DNA of 64,000 nt from Caballeronia ptereochthonis (GTDB lineage: Bacteria; Pseudomonadota; Gammaproteobacteria; Burkholderiales; Burkholderiaceae), in contig NZ_FCOB02000008.1 in assembly GCF_001545075.1 (NCBI RefSeq), positions 174,493-238,492 on the forward strand. The letters are read 5' to 3'. The first letter of the stretch is position 1; each line of letters begins with the position of its first letter. A program made the translations under genes and the position numbers. The notes beneath the pieces are model-generated. The model had not been told where the DNA came from. It was given only the letters and a program-made list of their open reading frames with translations, and made no database searches. Shown one piece after another: positions 51,845 through 60,967 of the stretch.

Positions 51845-52715
51845 AGCACGCGCGTTCGGCCGCAAGAAAGAAAGCAGCCGGCAAAAACGCAGCGCGCGCG
51901 AACGCGATGACGACGAACTCGCGAACGCCCCGCGCATCGACGCGCCCCGCAAGCCGCGCTTCGCCCCCGTGACGTTCTCCGAGGAGGGCGGCGTGCGCTA
52001 CCTCCACTTCGGCACCGAATGGGTGCAAGGCGCGATGCGGCTGAAGAAGCCCGATCACATCGAACTCGAATACGCGCAGCAGATGATGGCGTGGCTGCTG
52101 TTCATCGAAACGCCCGCCCGGATCGTGCAACTCGGCCTGGGCGCGGCGGCGCTCACCAAGTTCTGCCATCGCTTCCTGAAGCGCGCGAACGTGGAAGCGG
52201 TCGAGCTGAATCCGGCGGTCGTGATCGCCGCGCGCGCGATGTTCGAACTGCCCTACGACGACGCGCGCCTCACCGTCACCGAGCGCGACGCCTGGGAGTT
52301 CGTCAACGATCGCGCGAACCACGGCACGATCGGCGCGCTGCAGATCGATCTCTACGATGCGACCGCGCGCGGCCCCGTGCTCGACAGCGTGTCGTTCTAT
52401 CGCGCCTGCCGCGCGTGTCTCGCGCCGGAGGCGGGCGTCGTCACGATCAACCTGTTCGGCGATCATCCGAGTTTCGTGCGCAACATGCGCCATCTGAACG
52501 AAGCGTTCGGGCAGCGCGTGATCGCGCTGCCGGAAGTGCACGATGGCAATCGCGTCGCGCTGGCGTTCGCCGGTCCCGCGCTCGACGTGCCGTTCGCGGC
52601 GCTGCAAGCGCGTGCGAAGCTGATCGAGGCGCAACTCGGCTTGCCCGCGCGCAAATGGGTGAAGGGTCTTGCCGAGAGCGCGGGCGCGGCGACGAGCGGC
52701 ACGTTCTCCATCTAG
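51813..52715 (+). CDS. Spermidine-synthase-like methyltransferase-fold protein
   Basis: 300 residues from [17 protein letters not shown] basic N-terminal tail (1-50) leads to a Rossmann domain with IVQLGLGAAALTKFCHRFLK (motif I), VEAVELNPAVVIAARAMFELP and RLTVTERDAWEFV. The catalytic Asp of SpeE is at IDLYDATARGP. Absence of the spermidine N-terminal beta-barrel makes the substrate uncertain. It is the third gene of the ubiC unit. Confidence 0.85.
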   Translation: MTTLIKRASAEARAFGRKKESSRQKRSARERDDDELANAPRIDAPRKPRFAPVTFSEEGGVRYLHFGTEWVQGAMRLKKPDHIELEYAQQMMAWLLFIETPARIVQLGLGAAALTKFCHRFLKRANVEAVELNPAVVIAARAMFELPYDDARLTVTERDAWEFVNDRANHGTIGALQIDLYDATARGPVLDSVSFYRACRACLAPEAGVVTINLFGDHPSFVRNMRHLNEAFGQRVIALPEVHDGNRVALAFAGPALDVPFAALQARAKLIEAQLGLPARKWVKGLAESAGAATSGTFSI

Positions 52716-52737
52716 TCGCCGGCACGCGCAAAGCCAG

Positions 52738-52760
52738 GGCCAAAGCGGGGTTTTGGCCTA
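52738..52760 (+). terminator. Terminator of the ubiC unit
   Basis: GGCCAAA (52738-52744) and TTTGGCC (52752-52758) pair around seven bases, then a TATTTA tail. Moderate strength. Confidence 0.6.
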
Positions 52761-52780
52761 TTTACAAAATCCTTTCAAAT

Positions 52781-52836
52781 CAGGGGGAATAGTCGGGATT
52801 CCCCCTGCTTGACCGGGTTTTGGCGGTCCATATACT
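52781..52836 (+). promoter_or_regulatory. Inverted repeat and sigma-70 promoter of the symporter pair
   Basis: CAGGGGGAAT (52781-52790) and ATTCCCCCTG (52798-52807) form a perfect ten-base inverted repeat that ends just before TTGACC (52809-52814). TATACT follows after 16 bases (52831-52836). The repeat touches the -35, so it may be an operator. Confidence 0.65.
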
Positions 52837-52943
52837 CCTCCTGTTATTTCGGGGTGCTTTCAGCGGCATGTCTACCCGACGACCGGCATACCGCCGGGCT
52901 CGCAATAACAAGGCGAATACTCAAAACAAAGAGGAGACCGTTC

Positions 52944-53198
52944 ATGGCTCACGAAGCTGCGACGGGCACCGGACAACCGCGCAACAAGCACTGGCTTTGG
53001 CTTTTGATCCTCCCTTGGATCGGTGTGGTATGGGTGCCGTTTTACAACAAGATCGAGCCCGTTCTGTGGGGCTTTCCGTACTTCTACTGGTATCAGCTTC
53101 TCTGGGTGCTGATCAGCGCGGTCATCACCGCCATCGTCTATAAGAAGACCAAGGCGCTGCCGTCGGGCCGCAAGAACGGCCAGGGAGGTGCGCGATGA
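52944..53198 (+). CDS. DUF3311 small membrane subunit
   Basis: 84 residues. GAGGAGA before the ATG. Two hydrophobic helices (about 19-34 and 48-66) with WLLILPWIGVVWVPFYNKIEP and PYFYWYQLLWV as in DUF3311. Such proteins accompany solute:sodium symporters. The stop overlaps the symporter ATG. Confidence 0.9.
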   Translation: MAHEAATGTGQPRNKHWLWLLILPWIGVVWVPFYNKIEPVLWGFPYFYWYQLLWVLISAVITAIVYKKTKALPSGRKNGQGGAR

Positions 53199-54748
53199 TG
53201 AATGCCACCGCAACCTTCGTCTTCGTTCTCTTCTTCGTCGGCGTCACGATTCTCGGCTTCATCGCCGCGCACTGGCGCAAGGGCGATCTCGCGCAGCTCG
53301 ACGAGTGGGGCCTCGGCGGACGCCGCTTCGGCACCATCGTCACGTGGTTCCTGCTGGGCGGCGACCTTTACACGGCCTACACGTTCGTCGCCGTTCCGGC
53401 ACTCGTGTTCGGCGCGGGTGCGACGGGCTTCTTCGCGCTGCCGTACACGATCCTCATCTATCCGTTCGCGTTCGTCGTGTTTCCGAAGCTCTGGAGCATC
53501 GCGAAGCGGCACGGCTATGTGACCGCCGCCGACTTCGTGCATGCGCGCTACAACAGCCGCATGCTCGCGCTCGCCGTCGCACTGACGGGTATCGTCGCGA
53601 CGATGCCGTACATCGCGCTGCAACTCGTTGGCATCGAAGTGGTGATCGGCGCGCTCGGCTTCTCGACGCAAGGGTTCGTGGGCGACCTGCCGCTCATCAT
53701 CGCGTTCGCGATTCTCGCCGCGTACACGTACACCTCGGGCCTGCGCGCGCCGGCGATGATCGCCGTCGTGAAGGACGTGCTGATCTACATCACGATCATC
53801 GCCGCGATCATCGTGATCCCGGCGCAGCTTGGCGGCTTCGGGCACATCTTCGGCACCGTGCCGCCCGAGAAGCTGTTGTTGAAGGCGCCGGATGCCGCGA
53901 GCCTGAACGGCTACAGCGCGTATGCGACGCTGGCGGTGGGCTCGGCGCTCGCGCTCTTCCTCTATCCGCACTCGGTGACGGCGATTCTCTCGTCGAACTC
54001 GGGCAACACGATCCGCCGCAACATGTCGCTGCTGCCGGCGTACTCGCTGGTGCTCGGCCTGCTCGCGCTGCTCGGCTACATGGCGCTCGCCTCGGGCGTG
54101 AAGGACATGCCGGAGTACGCGGCGTACTTCAAGGCCTACGGCGCGAACTTCGCCGTGCCGGCGCTCTTCCTGCACTACTTCCCGTCGTGGTTCGTGGGCG
54201 TGGCGTTCGCGGCCATCGGCATCGGCGCACTGGTGCCGGCGGCGATCATGTCGATCGCGGCGGCGAATCTCTACACGCGCAACGTGCATCGCGAGTTCAT
54301 CAACACGTCGATGACGCCGGAGCAGGAAACCAACGTCGCCAAGCTGGTTTCGCTGATCGTGAAGGTCGGCGCGGTGGTGTTCATTCTCGCGCTGCCGTTG
54401 ACCTACGCGATCCAGCTGCAACTGCTCGGCGGCATCTGGATCATCCAGACGCTGCCCGCGCTCGTGCTCGGCCTCTATACGCGCGTGCTCGATCACCGCG
54501 GCCTGTTGATCGGCTGGGTGGTGGGTATCGGCGTCGGTACGTGGATGGCCGTTTCGCTGCAACTGAAGGGCTCGATCTACCCGCTGCATCTGTTCGGCTA
54601 CACGGTGCCGGGCTACGCGGCCGTGTGGGCGCTGATCGCGAACCTGGTCGTTTCGATCGCCGTGAGCATGCTCGTGCGCGTGCTGGGCCTGAAGCGCTCG
54701 GACGACCGCACGCGTCCGGAAGACTATCTGGACATCGTGGAAGGCTGA
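53195..54748 (+). CDS. Sodium:solute symporter, monocarboxylate type (MctP-like)
   Basis: 517 residues, about 13 helices. GDLYTAYTFVAVPALVFGAGATGFFALPY near residue 50 and LFLYPHSVTAILSSNSGNTIRRNMSLLPAYS near 250 match SSS-family carriers of pyruvate, lactate or similar acids. The small DUF3311 subunit is coupled upstream (ATGATG overlap). A terminator follows. Confidence 0.92.
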   Translation: MMNATATFVFVLFFVGVTILGFIAAHWRKGDLAQLDEWGLGGRRFGTIVTWFLLGGDLYTAYTFVAVPALVFGAGATGFFALPYTILIYPFAFVVFPKLWSIAKRHGYVTAADFVHARYNSRMLALAVALTGIVATMPYIALQLVGIEVVIGALGFSTQGFVGDLPLIIAFAILAAYTYTSGLRAPAMIAVVKDVLIYITIIAAIIVIPAQLGGFGHIFGTVPPEKLLLKAPDAASLNGYSAYATLAVGSALALFLYPHSVTAILSSNSGNTIRRNMSLLPAYSLVLGLLALLGYMALASGVKDMPEYAAYFKAYGANFAVPALFLHYFPSWFVGVAFAAIGIGALVPAAIMSIAAANLYTRNVHREFINTSMTPEQETNVAKLVSLIVKVGAVVFILALPLTYAIQLQLLGGIWIIQTLPALVLGLYTRVLDHRGLLIGWVVGIGVGTWMAVSLQLKGSIYPLHLFGYTVPGYAAVWALIANLVVSIAVSMLVRVLGLKRSDDRTRPEDYLDIVEG

Positions 54749-54810
54749 TTCGACGCCATGCGGCAACGCGCCGGGCTTCCGCTCGACGCGTCTTGCGAAA
54801 AGCTGGTAAA

Positions 54811-54847
54811 ACGCCCGTAACAGCCGCTGGCCGTTGCGGGCGTTTCG
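54811..54847 (+). terminator. Rho-independent terminator after the symporter
   Basis: ACGCCCGTAAC pairs with GTTGCGGGCGT (one wobble) and is followed by TTCGTT. Moderately strong. Confidence 0.75.
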
Positions 54848-54905
54848 TTCATGCGGCGCGCGTTTCGGCCGGGCGGGCGAGTGTGTTCATCGACGCGAGC
54901 GAACC

Positions 54906-56015
54906 ATGCTTTCTCCGACATCGACGTCACTGAGGCGCGGCCGTCTCGCGCGCCTCCTGCACTGGATCGCGTCGCCGTACTTTCGCTACCGGCACGCGAA
55001 CCTGATCCACGCGGTGCGTGTCGCGCTCGCGATGGCGACGTCGTTCATCGTCACCTCGGGCATCAACGTGCCGCACGGCGTGTGGGCGTCGGTGTCGCTG
55101 CTCGTCGTGATCGGCGGGCTCCAGCACTACGGCAACATCCGCAAGAAAGCCACCGAGCGCGCGCTGGGCACGATGCTCGGCGCGGCGTTCGGGCTCTTTC
55201 TCATCCTCGTGCAGACGCTCTTCGGCTCGCTGCTCCTGTTTTTCGTGCTGATGTGCGTGATCGCGGGCGGCTGCGCGTATTACGCGATCGGCAAGGCGGG
55301 CTATGTCGCGCTGCTCACGGCGATCACCATGGTCATCGTCTCCGGTCACGGCGATCTGCCGCTCAGCACTGGACTGTGGCGCACGGCCAACGTGCTGATC
55401 GGTATCGTGATCGCGCTGGCGTTCTCGTTCGTGCTGCCGCAATACGCCACGTATTCATGGCGCTACCGGCTCGCGGACAATCTGCGCGAATGCGCGCGGC
55501 TCTACGGCGCCTTGCTCGACGGCACACCGCTCATCGCCGAGGAAACCGCGCGGCGCTTCTACGCGATGAGCCAGCGGCTCGTGCAGTCGCGCGCGCTGAT
55601 GGAATCGGTCTCGAAGGAAACCGACGTGCCGATCGCGCGGCTGGAGGAAATTCAGCGGCTGCACCGCTCGATTCTCGCGGCGCTCGAAATGCTGATCACC
55701 TCGATGCCGGATGTCACGGGCGCATCGGAGAGCCGCTTCGCGATCGCCTGTTCGCCGCGCGAGTACGCGGTGCGCCAGCAGCTTCTGCAGATGGCGCGCG
55801 CGCTGCGCTTCGGGCGCGTTGGCTTGCTGTATCGCGCGGTGGACGTGTCGGCGCACGCGGCGCAGCCGTGCGGCGACGATCGCGGCGACCCGACGACGCA
55901 GGGCATGCACTGGCTCGCGATGCGCTTCGTCGAGCAGGTGGATCGCTTGCGCCTGCGTCTTTCGGAGATCGAGCGGCAGTGGAATATCGAAGGCGCGCGG
56001 CCGCTCAGTGGTTGA
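54906..56015 (+). CDS. FUSC family inner-membrane protein
   Basis: 369 residues. About six membrane helices in the first half (ALAMATSFIVTSGINVPHGVWASVSLLVVIGGLQHYGNIRKKATERALGTMLGAAFG) match the fusaric-acid-resistance (FUSC/YccS) family. The soluble C-terminal half is helical. May export aromatic acids or act in envelope function. No partner HlyD-type gene is near. Confidence 0.88.
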   Translation: MLSPTSTSLRRGRLARLLHWIASPYFRYRHANLIHAVRVALAMATSFIVTSGINVPHGVWASVSLLVVIGGLQHYGNIRKKATERALGTMLGAAFGLFLILVQTLFGSLLLFFVLMCVIAGGCAYYAIGKAGYVALLTAITMVIVSGHGDLPLSTGLWRTANVLIGIVIALAFSFVLPQYATYSWRYRLADNLRECARLYGALLDGTPLIAEETARRFYAMSQRLVQSRALMESVSKETDVPIARLEEIQRLHRSILAALEMLITSMPDVTGASESRFAIACSPREYAVRQQLLQMARALRFGRVGLLYRAVDVSAHAAQPCGDDRGDPTTQGMHWLAMRFVEQVDRLRLRLSEIERQWNIEGARPLSG

Positions 56016-56035
56016 TGGGTTCGACGCGTTGAAGT

Positions 56036-56464
56036 TCAGGGTGCCTTCGCTTCACTCTCGCCCGCCACGTTGATCATCCACGGCACGCCGAAAGGGTCCG
56101 TCAGCATGCCGAAGCCTCTCGTCCAGAACGTGGATTGCCACGGCGTGAGCACCTTGCCGCCTTCGGCCAGTCTGTTAAAGACGCGCTCGCCGGATTGCGC
56201 GTCGTCCGCGACGATCGACAGCGCGAATCCCGTGCCGGCCCTGTGTGGCTGCCCGTCGCGGCCGTCGGACGCCATGATCTCGTTCGGGCCGACGCGGAAC
56301 ACCGCGTGCATGACCTTGTCCTGCCATTCCGGCGGCACGTTGCCGCCGTCCGGCGCGTCACGGAAGCGGATCAGTGCGATGACCTGCGCACCGAATGCGG
56401 CCTGATAGAGATCGAGGGCCGCGGCGCAATCGCCGTTGAAGAAGAGATAGGTATCCAGTTGCAT
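56036..56464 (-). CDS. VOC family protein, PhnB-like
   Basis: 142 residues from MQLDTYLFFNGDCAAALDLYQAAFGAQV. The repeat with HAVFRVGPNEIMASDG and FWTRGFGMLTDPFGVPWMINV is the PhnB/glyoxalase-like pattern. Dimeric metal-binding fold; the substrate is unknown. Confidence 0.9.
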   Translation of the reverse strand: MQLDTYLFFNGDCAAALDLYQAAFGAQVIALIRFRDAPDGGNVPPEWQDKVMHAVFRVGPNEIMASDGRDGQPHRAGTGFALSIVADDAQSGERVFNRLAEGGKVLTPWQSTFWTRGFGMLTDPFGVPWMINVAGESEAKAP

Positions 56465-56581
56465 GATCGAACGACTCCGTGCTTGAGCGGCGGACATGCC
56501 GCCCGGAGCACGAGAGTCTATTGCAAGGGGATGTCCCTTCGACTCGGAAAAGGTCAAATGATGTCAATGCGCGGCGAAACG

Positions 56582-56632
56582 GAAAGGACCGCAAATCGAA
56601 CCAATGCGCCGGCTCGATTGCGGTCCTTCTCG
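56582..56632 (-). terminator. Inverted-repeat terminator after transaldolase
   Basis: AAAGGACCGCAA...TCGA and TCGA-TTGCGGTCCTT pair with one extra base around a large loop. On the minus strand TTTCC follows. It ends the transaldolase transcript. Confidence 0.6.
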
Positions 56633-56690
56633 CGCTGCCTTCAGACCATCGGGCGCGGATCGATCTCCCGCGTCCTCAGGCCGGGAATGG

Positions 56691-57644
56691 TCACTGAAGC
56701 GCCGTGATCAGTTTTTCCAGCTTGATCGCATCGGCGGCGAACGCGCGGATACCTTCCGCGAGCTTCTCGGTCGCCATGGCGTCGTCGTTGACGAGGAAAC
56801 GGAACGTCGGCTCGTCGATGGCGATCTTCTCCACGTTCTCGCTCTTCACCGTTTCCGGCGAGAGCTTGCGCTCGACCTTCTCGTCGCTGTCGGCGAGCTT
56901 CTTCAGCAGATCCGGACTGATGGTTAGCAGGTCGCAGCCGGCAAGCTCGGTGATCTGGCTCATCGTGCGGAAGCTCGCGCCCATGACCTCGGTCTTGTAG
57001 CCGAACTTCTTGTAGTACGTGTAGATGCGCCGCACCGACTGCACGCCGGGATCGTTCGCGCCGCCGTTCTTCACTTCGTCCCACTCGGCGCCGGCGGCCT
57101 TCTTGTACCAGTCGTAGATGCGGCCGACGAACGGCGAAATAAGCTGCGCGCCCGCTTCCGCGCACGCGATGGCCTGCGCCAGCGAGAACAGCAGCGTCAT
57201 GTTGCAGTGGATGCCTTCCTTTTGCAGCACTTCGGCCGCGCGGATGCCTTCCCAGGTCGAGGCGAGCTTGATCAGCACGCGGTCGCGGCCGATGCCGGCG
57301 TTCTCGTACAGCTTGATGATGTCGTGCGCTTTCGCGATCGACGCCTTCGTGTCGAACGAGAGCCGCGCGTCGACTTCGGTGGACACGCGCCCCGGAATGA
57401 TCTTGAGGATCTCGGTGCCGAACGCGACCAGCAGATTGTCGATGATCTGCGGCATCGGCTGCTTCGCGTGCTCCTTGACGGTCTTTTCGAGCAGCGGCTT
57501 GTAGTCGTCCTTCTGGACGGCTTTCAGGATCAGCGACGGATTGGTCGTCGCGTCCCGCGGCTTGAACTGGATGAATTGCTGGAAGTCGCCCGTGTCGGCG
57601 ACGACGATCGTGTATTGCTTGAGCTGGTCGAGAGCGGATGTCAT
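56691..57644 (-). CDS. tal: Transaldolase
   Basis: 317 residues, TalB class. Schiff-base Lys126 in [14 protein letters not shown], Asp31 in [10 protein letters not shown] and Glu90 in [14 protein letters not shown] fit the active site. The C-terminal part has [24 protein letters not shown]. It moves a dihydroxyacetone unit between sedoheptulose-7-phosphate and glyceraldehyde-3-phosphate in the pentose phosphate pathway. Single gene with its own terminator. Confidence 0.96.
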   Translation of the reverse strand: MTSALDQLKQYTIVVADTGDFQQFIQFKPRDATTNPSLILKAVQKDDYKPLLEKTVKEHAKQPMPQIIDNLLVAFGTEILKIIPGRVSTEVDARLSFDTKASIAKAHDIIKLYENAGIGRDRVLIKLASTWEGIRAAEVLQKEGIHCNMTLLFSLAQAIACAEAGAQLISPFVGRIYDWYKKAAGAEWDEVKNGGANDPGVQSVRRIYTYYKKFGYKTEVMGASFRTMSQITELAGCDLLTISPDLLKKLADSDEKVERKLSPETVKSENVEKIAIDEPTFRFLVNDDAMATEKLAEGIRAFAADAIKLEKLITALQ

Positions 57645-57918
57645 GTCGAGTCTTAGGCGCCTGCGCCTTTTGTCAAATTGCGGTAACCCGCGGATTGCCC
57701 ATGAATGCGACGCCGTGCGGCGACTTCGCTCGCGTGGCGCGCCCCTGATGTCATTCCCTCATTCTAGTCCCGCGCGCGGCAAACGCGCTGATACCGTGCG
57801 CGGGGTGCCGGATTTCGACCCGGTGTCCGCGTTCGCGTTCCATCCGCCCCTGGACGGGTGGCGCGAAATCCGCCGAGGAATGCGCGGATCGCGCCGCACG
57901 ACGCGGCGTGAGGCCGCC

Positions 57919-59115
57919 TCAGGTCCGCCGCGCGTTGAGCACGAAATGCGTGGCCACGCCCGCGATCAGCCCCCAGAACGCCGGACCGATCGACAGCAGC
58001 GTGAGCCCCGAGGCGGTCACCATGAACGTGACGAGCGCGGGCTCCCGCTGGCGTGCGTCCAGCATCGCGTTGGTGAGTCCGCTCATGATCGAGCCGAACA
58101 GCGCGAGCGCCGCGACCGAGACGACCAGCGCCTTCGGAAACGCCGCGAACAGCGCGGCAATGGTCGCACCGAACGTGCCCGCGATCAGATAGAAGACGCC
58201 GCACCAGACGGCGGCCGTGTAGCGCTTGTCGCGGTCCTCGTGCGCTTCCCGGCCGGTGCAGATCGCGGCGGTGATGGCGGCGAGGTTCACGCCGTGCGAG
58301 CCGAACGGCGCGAGCAGCAGCGACGCGATGCCGGTCGTGGAGATGAGCGGGGCGGACGGCGTCGTGTAGCCGTCCGCGCGCAGAACCGCGATGCCCGGCA
58401 CGTTCTGCGAGGCCATCGCGACGACGAACAGCGGTATGCCGATGCTGATCGCCGCCGAGAGCGAGAACGCGGGCATCGTGAAGACGGGATGCGCGAGCGC
58501 GACATGAAAGCGCGAGAAGTCGAGCAAGCCGAGCGCGCCCGCCATCGCGACGCCCGCGACGAGCGTCGCCGGAATTGCGTAGCGCGGCGCGAGGCGCTTG
58601 CCGGCGAGGTACGTGAAGAACATCACGATGACGAGCGCCGTCTGATACTGCGCGGCGCGAAAGATCTCGATGCCGATCTCGAACAGGATGCCCGCGAGCA
58701 GCGCGGCCGCGATGCCGGCGGGAATGCGCTTCATCAGCGTGTCGAACCAGCCGGTCAGGCCGACGGCCGTCAGCAGCAGGGCGCAGACGACGAACGCGCC
58801 GATGGCGTCGGCATACGCGACGTTCGGCAGCGACGAAACCAGCAGCGCCGCGCCCGGCGTCGACCACGCGACGACGATCGGCGCCCGGTAGCGCAGCGAC
58901 AGGCCGATCGTGCAGACCGCCATGCCGATGGACAGCGCCCAGATCCACGACGAGATCTGCGCGTCCGACAGATGCGCGGCCTGGCCCGCCTGGAACATCA
59001 GCACGAGCGAACTGGTGTAGCCGGTCATCATCGCGACGAAACCGGCGACGATGGTGGAGACGGAAGAGTCAAAGAGGGGACGCAGCGCGATGGGCGCCGG
59101 AGGAGATGCTTTCAT
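57919..59115 (-). CDS. benE: BenE family benzoate/proton symporter
   Basis: 398 residues from MKASPPAPIALRPL, about 12 helices. FVAMMTGYTSSLVLMFQAGQAAH, YRAPIVVAWSTPGAALL and ISIGIPLFVVAMASQNVPGIAVLRADGY match BenE. It imports benzoate or related acids. No ben catabolic genes are near, so the substrate may be broader. A 14-base gap separates it from the VWA gene upstream, so it may share that transcript. Confidence 0.92.
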   Translation of the reverse strand: MKASPPAPIALRPLFDSSVSTIVAGFVAMMTGYTSSLVLMFQAGQAAHLSDAQISSWIWALSIGMAVCTIGLSLRYRAPIVVAWSTPGAALLVSSLPNVAYADAIGAFVVCALLLTAVGLTGWFDTLMKRIPAGIAAALLAGILFEIGIEIFRAAQYQTALVIVMFFTYLAGKRLAPRYAIPATLVAGVAMAGALGLLDFSRFHVALAHPVFTMPAFSLSAAISIGIPLFVVAMASQNVPGIAVLRADGYTTPSAPLISTTGIASLLLAPFGSHGVNLAAITAAICTGREAHEDRDKRYTAAVWCGVFYLIAGTFGATIAALFAAFPKALVVSVAALALFGSIMSGLTNAMLDARQREPALVTFMVTASGLTLLSIGPAFWGLIAGVATHFVLNARRT

Positions 59116-59129
59116 GCCTGTTCGTGTCG

Positions 59130-60305
59130 TTACTTCGATAACGCCCGCATCGCGGCTTCGAGACCCGCCATCGTGAGCGCGTACATGCGATTGCCGAGAA
59201 TCTGGCGGATCGCGGAGATCGACTGCCGATATTCCCATAGCCGTTCGGGCTCGGGATTGAGCCACGCGTGATGCGGAAACTGGTCCGCGAGACGGCGCAG
59301 CCACACGGCGCCCGCCTCGGCATTGTTGTACTCGACGGAGCCGCCCGGCTGCAGCACCTCATAGGGACTCATGGTGGCGTCGCCGACGAAGATCAGCTTG
59401 TAGTCCGGCGTGAACTTGTGCAGCACATCGAAGGTCGGCGTGCGCTCGGCGTGACGGCGGCGATTGTTCTTCCACAGGTAATCGTAAACACAGTTGTGGA
59501 AGTAGTAGAACTCCAGGTGCTTGAATTCGGCCTTGGCCGCGGAGAAAAGCTCCTCCACGCGCTTGATGTGATCGTCCATCGAGCCGCCGACATCGAGCAG
59601 CATCAGCACCTTCACGTTGTTGTGGCGCTCCGGGACCATCTTCAAATCGAGCCAGCCCGCGTTGGCGGCGGTGCTGCGGATCGTGTCCGGCAGATCCAGC
59701 TCTTCGGCGGCGCCTTCGCGCGCAAATCGCCGCAGACGCCGCAGCGCCACCTTGATGTTGCGCGTGCCGATTTCCACCTGATCGTCGTAATCGCGATACG
59801 CACGCTCGTCCCACACCTTCACCGCCGTGCGATTCCCCGACGATTCCCCGCCGATGCGGATGCCTTCCGGGTTGTACCCGCCATGCCCGAACGGCGACGT
59901 GCCGCCCGTGCCGATCCACTTGTTGCCGCCTTCGTGACGCTCCTTCTGCTCGTCCATCAACTGCTTGAGGCGCTCCATCAGCTTGTCGAGGCCGCCGAGC
60001 GCCTCGATGCGCTTTTTCTCCTCGGCGGTGAATTCGCGATCGAGGCGCTTCCTGAGCCAGTCGAGCGGAATCTCGAACGCTTCGTCGGGAAGCTGCGTCA
60101 CGCCGTGGAAATACGCGCCGAACGCGCGATCGAACTTGTCGAAGTACTTCTCGTCCTTCACGAGCGTCATGCGGGCGAGGAAGTAGAACTCGTCGAGCGA
60201 CGGCGCGATCACCTGCGCCTTCAACGCTTCGAGCAGGGTCAGGTATTCCTTCACCGAAACCGGCAGCTTCGCGTCGCGCAGCGAGTAGAAGAAGTCGATC
60301 AGCAT
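59130..60305 (-). CDS. CoxE-like VWA-domain protein
   Basis: 391 residues. LIDFFYSLRDAKLPVSVKEYLTLLEAL opens the CoxE family. The VWA MIDAS is LLDVGGSMDDH (DxGxS instead of DxSxS), with a later FVGDATMSPYEV block. It pairs with the MoxR-type ATPase at 60968-61810, a usual partner that remodels metal enzymes. A GNAT gene lies between them. The final stretch is helical. Confidence 0.9.
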   Translation of the reverse strand: MLIDFFYSLRDAKLPVSVKEYLTLLEALKAQVIAPSLDEFYFLARMTLVKDEKYFDKFDRAFGAYFHGVTQLPDEAFEIPLDWLRKRLDREFTAEEKKRIEALGGLDKLMERLKQLMDEQKERHEGGNKWIGTGGTSPFGHGGYNPEGIRIGGESSGNRTAVKVWDERAYRDYDDQVEIGTRNIKVALRRLRRFAREGAAEELDLPDTIRSTAANAGWLDLKMVPERHNNVKVLMLLDVGGSMDDHIKRVEELFSAAKAEFKHLEFYYFHNCVYDYLWKNNRRRHAERTPTFDVLHKFTPDYKLIFVGDATMSPYEVLQPGGSVEYNNAEAGAVWLRRLADQFPHHAWLNPEPERLWEYRQSISAIRQILGNRMYALTMAGLEAAMRALSK

Positions 60306-60330
60306 GGCGCGCTCTCCATCGTGACGAACA

Positions 60331-60921
60331 TCAGCGGTCGAGCCTGTGCTTCAGATGCGTGCGCACGGCCGGCCACTCCGACTCGATGATCGAGAACACG
60401 ACGGTGTCGCGATACGCGCCGTCGCGGCCGATCTGGTGATTGCGCAGGATGCCGTCCTGCTTCGCGCCGAGCCGCGCGATGGCCGCACGCGACTGATGGT
60501 TCATGAAATGCGTGCGGAATTCCACCGCGATGGCATCTAGCTTCTCGAAGGCATGACCGAGCAACAGCAGCTTCGCCTCGGTGTTGAGCGCGGTGCGCTG
60601 CACGCGTTTCGCGTACCACGTATGGCCGATTTCCAGGCGCCGGTGCGCCGCCTCGACGTTGAAGTAACGCGTCGAGCCGACGACGTCGCCGGTCTTCGGA
60701 TCGATCACGGCGAACGGATGCGCGCCGAGCCGCTCGCGCATGTCGATGGCCGTCTCGATATAGGCGCGCGTAGTTCCAGGCGCGGGCACGCTCGTATACC
60801 AGAGCTTCCACAGTTCGCCGTCGGCGGCGGCGGCGGCGAGCGCGGCCTCGTGATCGAGGGTGAGCGGGACGAGCTTGACGTGTTCGCCTTCGAGCGTGAC
60901 GGGTTCGATCCAGCGGCTCAT
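60331..60921 (-). CDS. GNAT-family N-acetyltransferase (RimJ/RimL type)
   Basis: 196 residues. VTLEGEHVKLVPLTLDHEAALAAAA start, VGSTRYFNVEAAHRRLEIGHTWYAKRVQRTALNTEAKLLLLGHAF (acetyl-CoA site) and AAIARLGAKQDGILRNHQIGRDGAYRDTVVFSIIESEW end fit the group. Inserted between the MoxR and VWA genes; it may be co-transcribed by chance. Confidence 0.9.
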   Translation of the reverse strand: MSRWIEPVTLEGEHVKLVPLTLDHEAALAAAAADGELWKLWYTSVPAPGTTRAYIETAIDMRERLGAHPFAVIDPKTGDVVGSTRYFNVEAAHRRLEIGHTWYAKRVQRTALNTEAKLLLLGHAFEKLDAIAVEFRTHFMNHQSRAAIARLGAKQDGILRNHQIGRDGAYRDTVVFSIIESEWPAVRTHLKHRLDR

Positions 60922-60967
60922 GCGTTCGGTTCCTTGGTTGGTCTCTCGGGGGTGTTCGATCGCGCTT

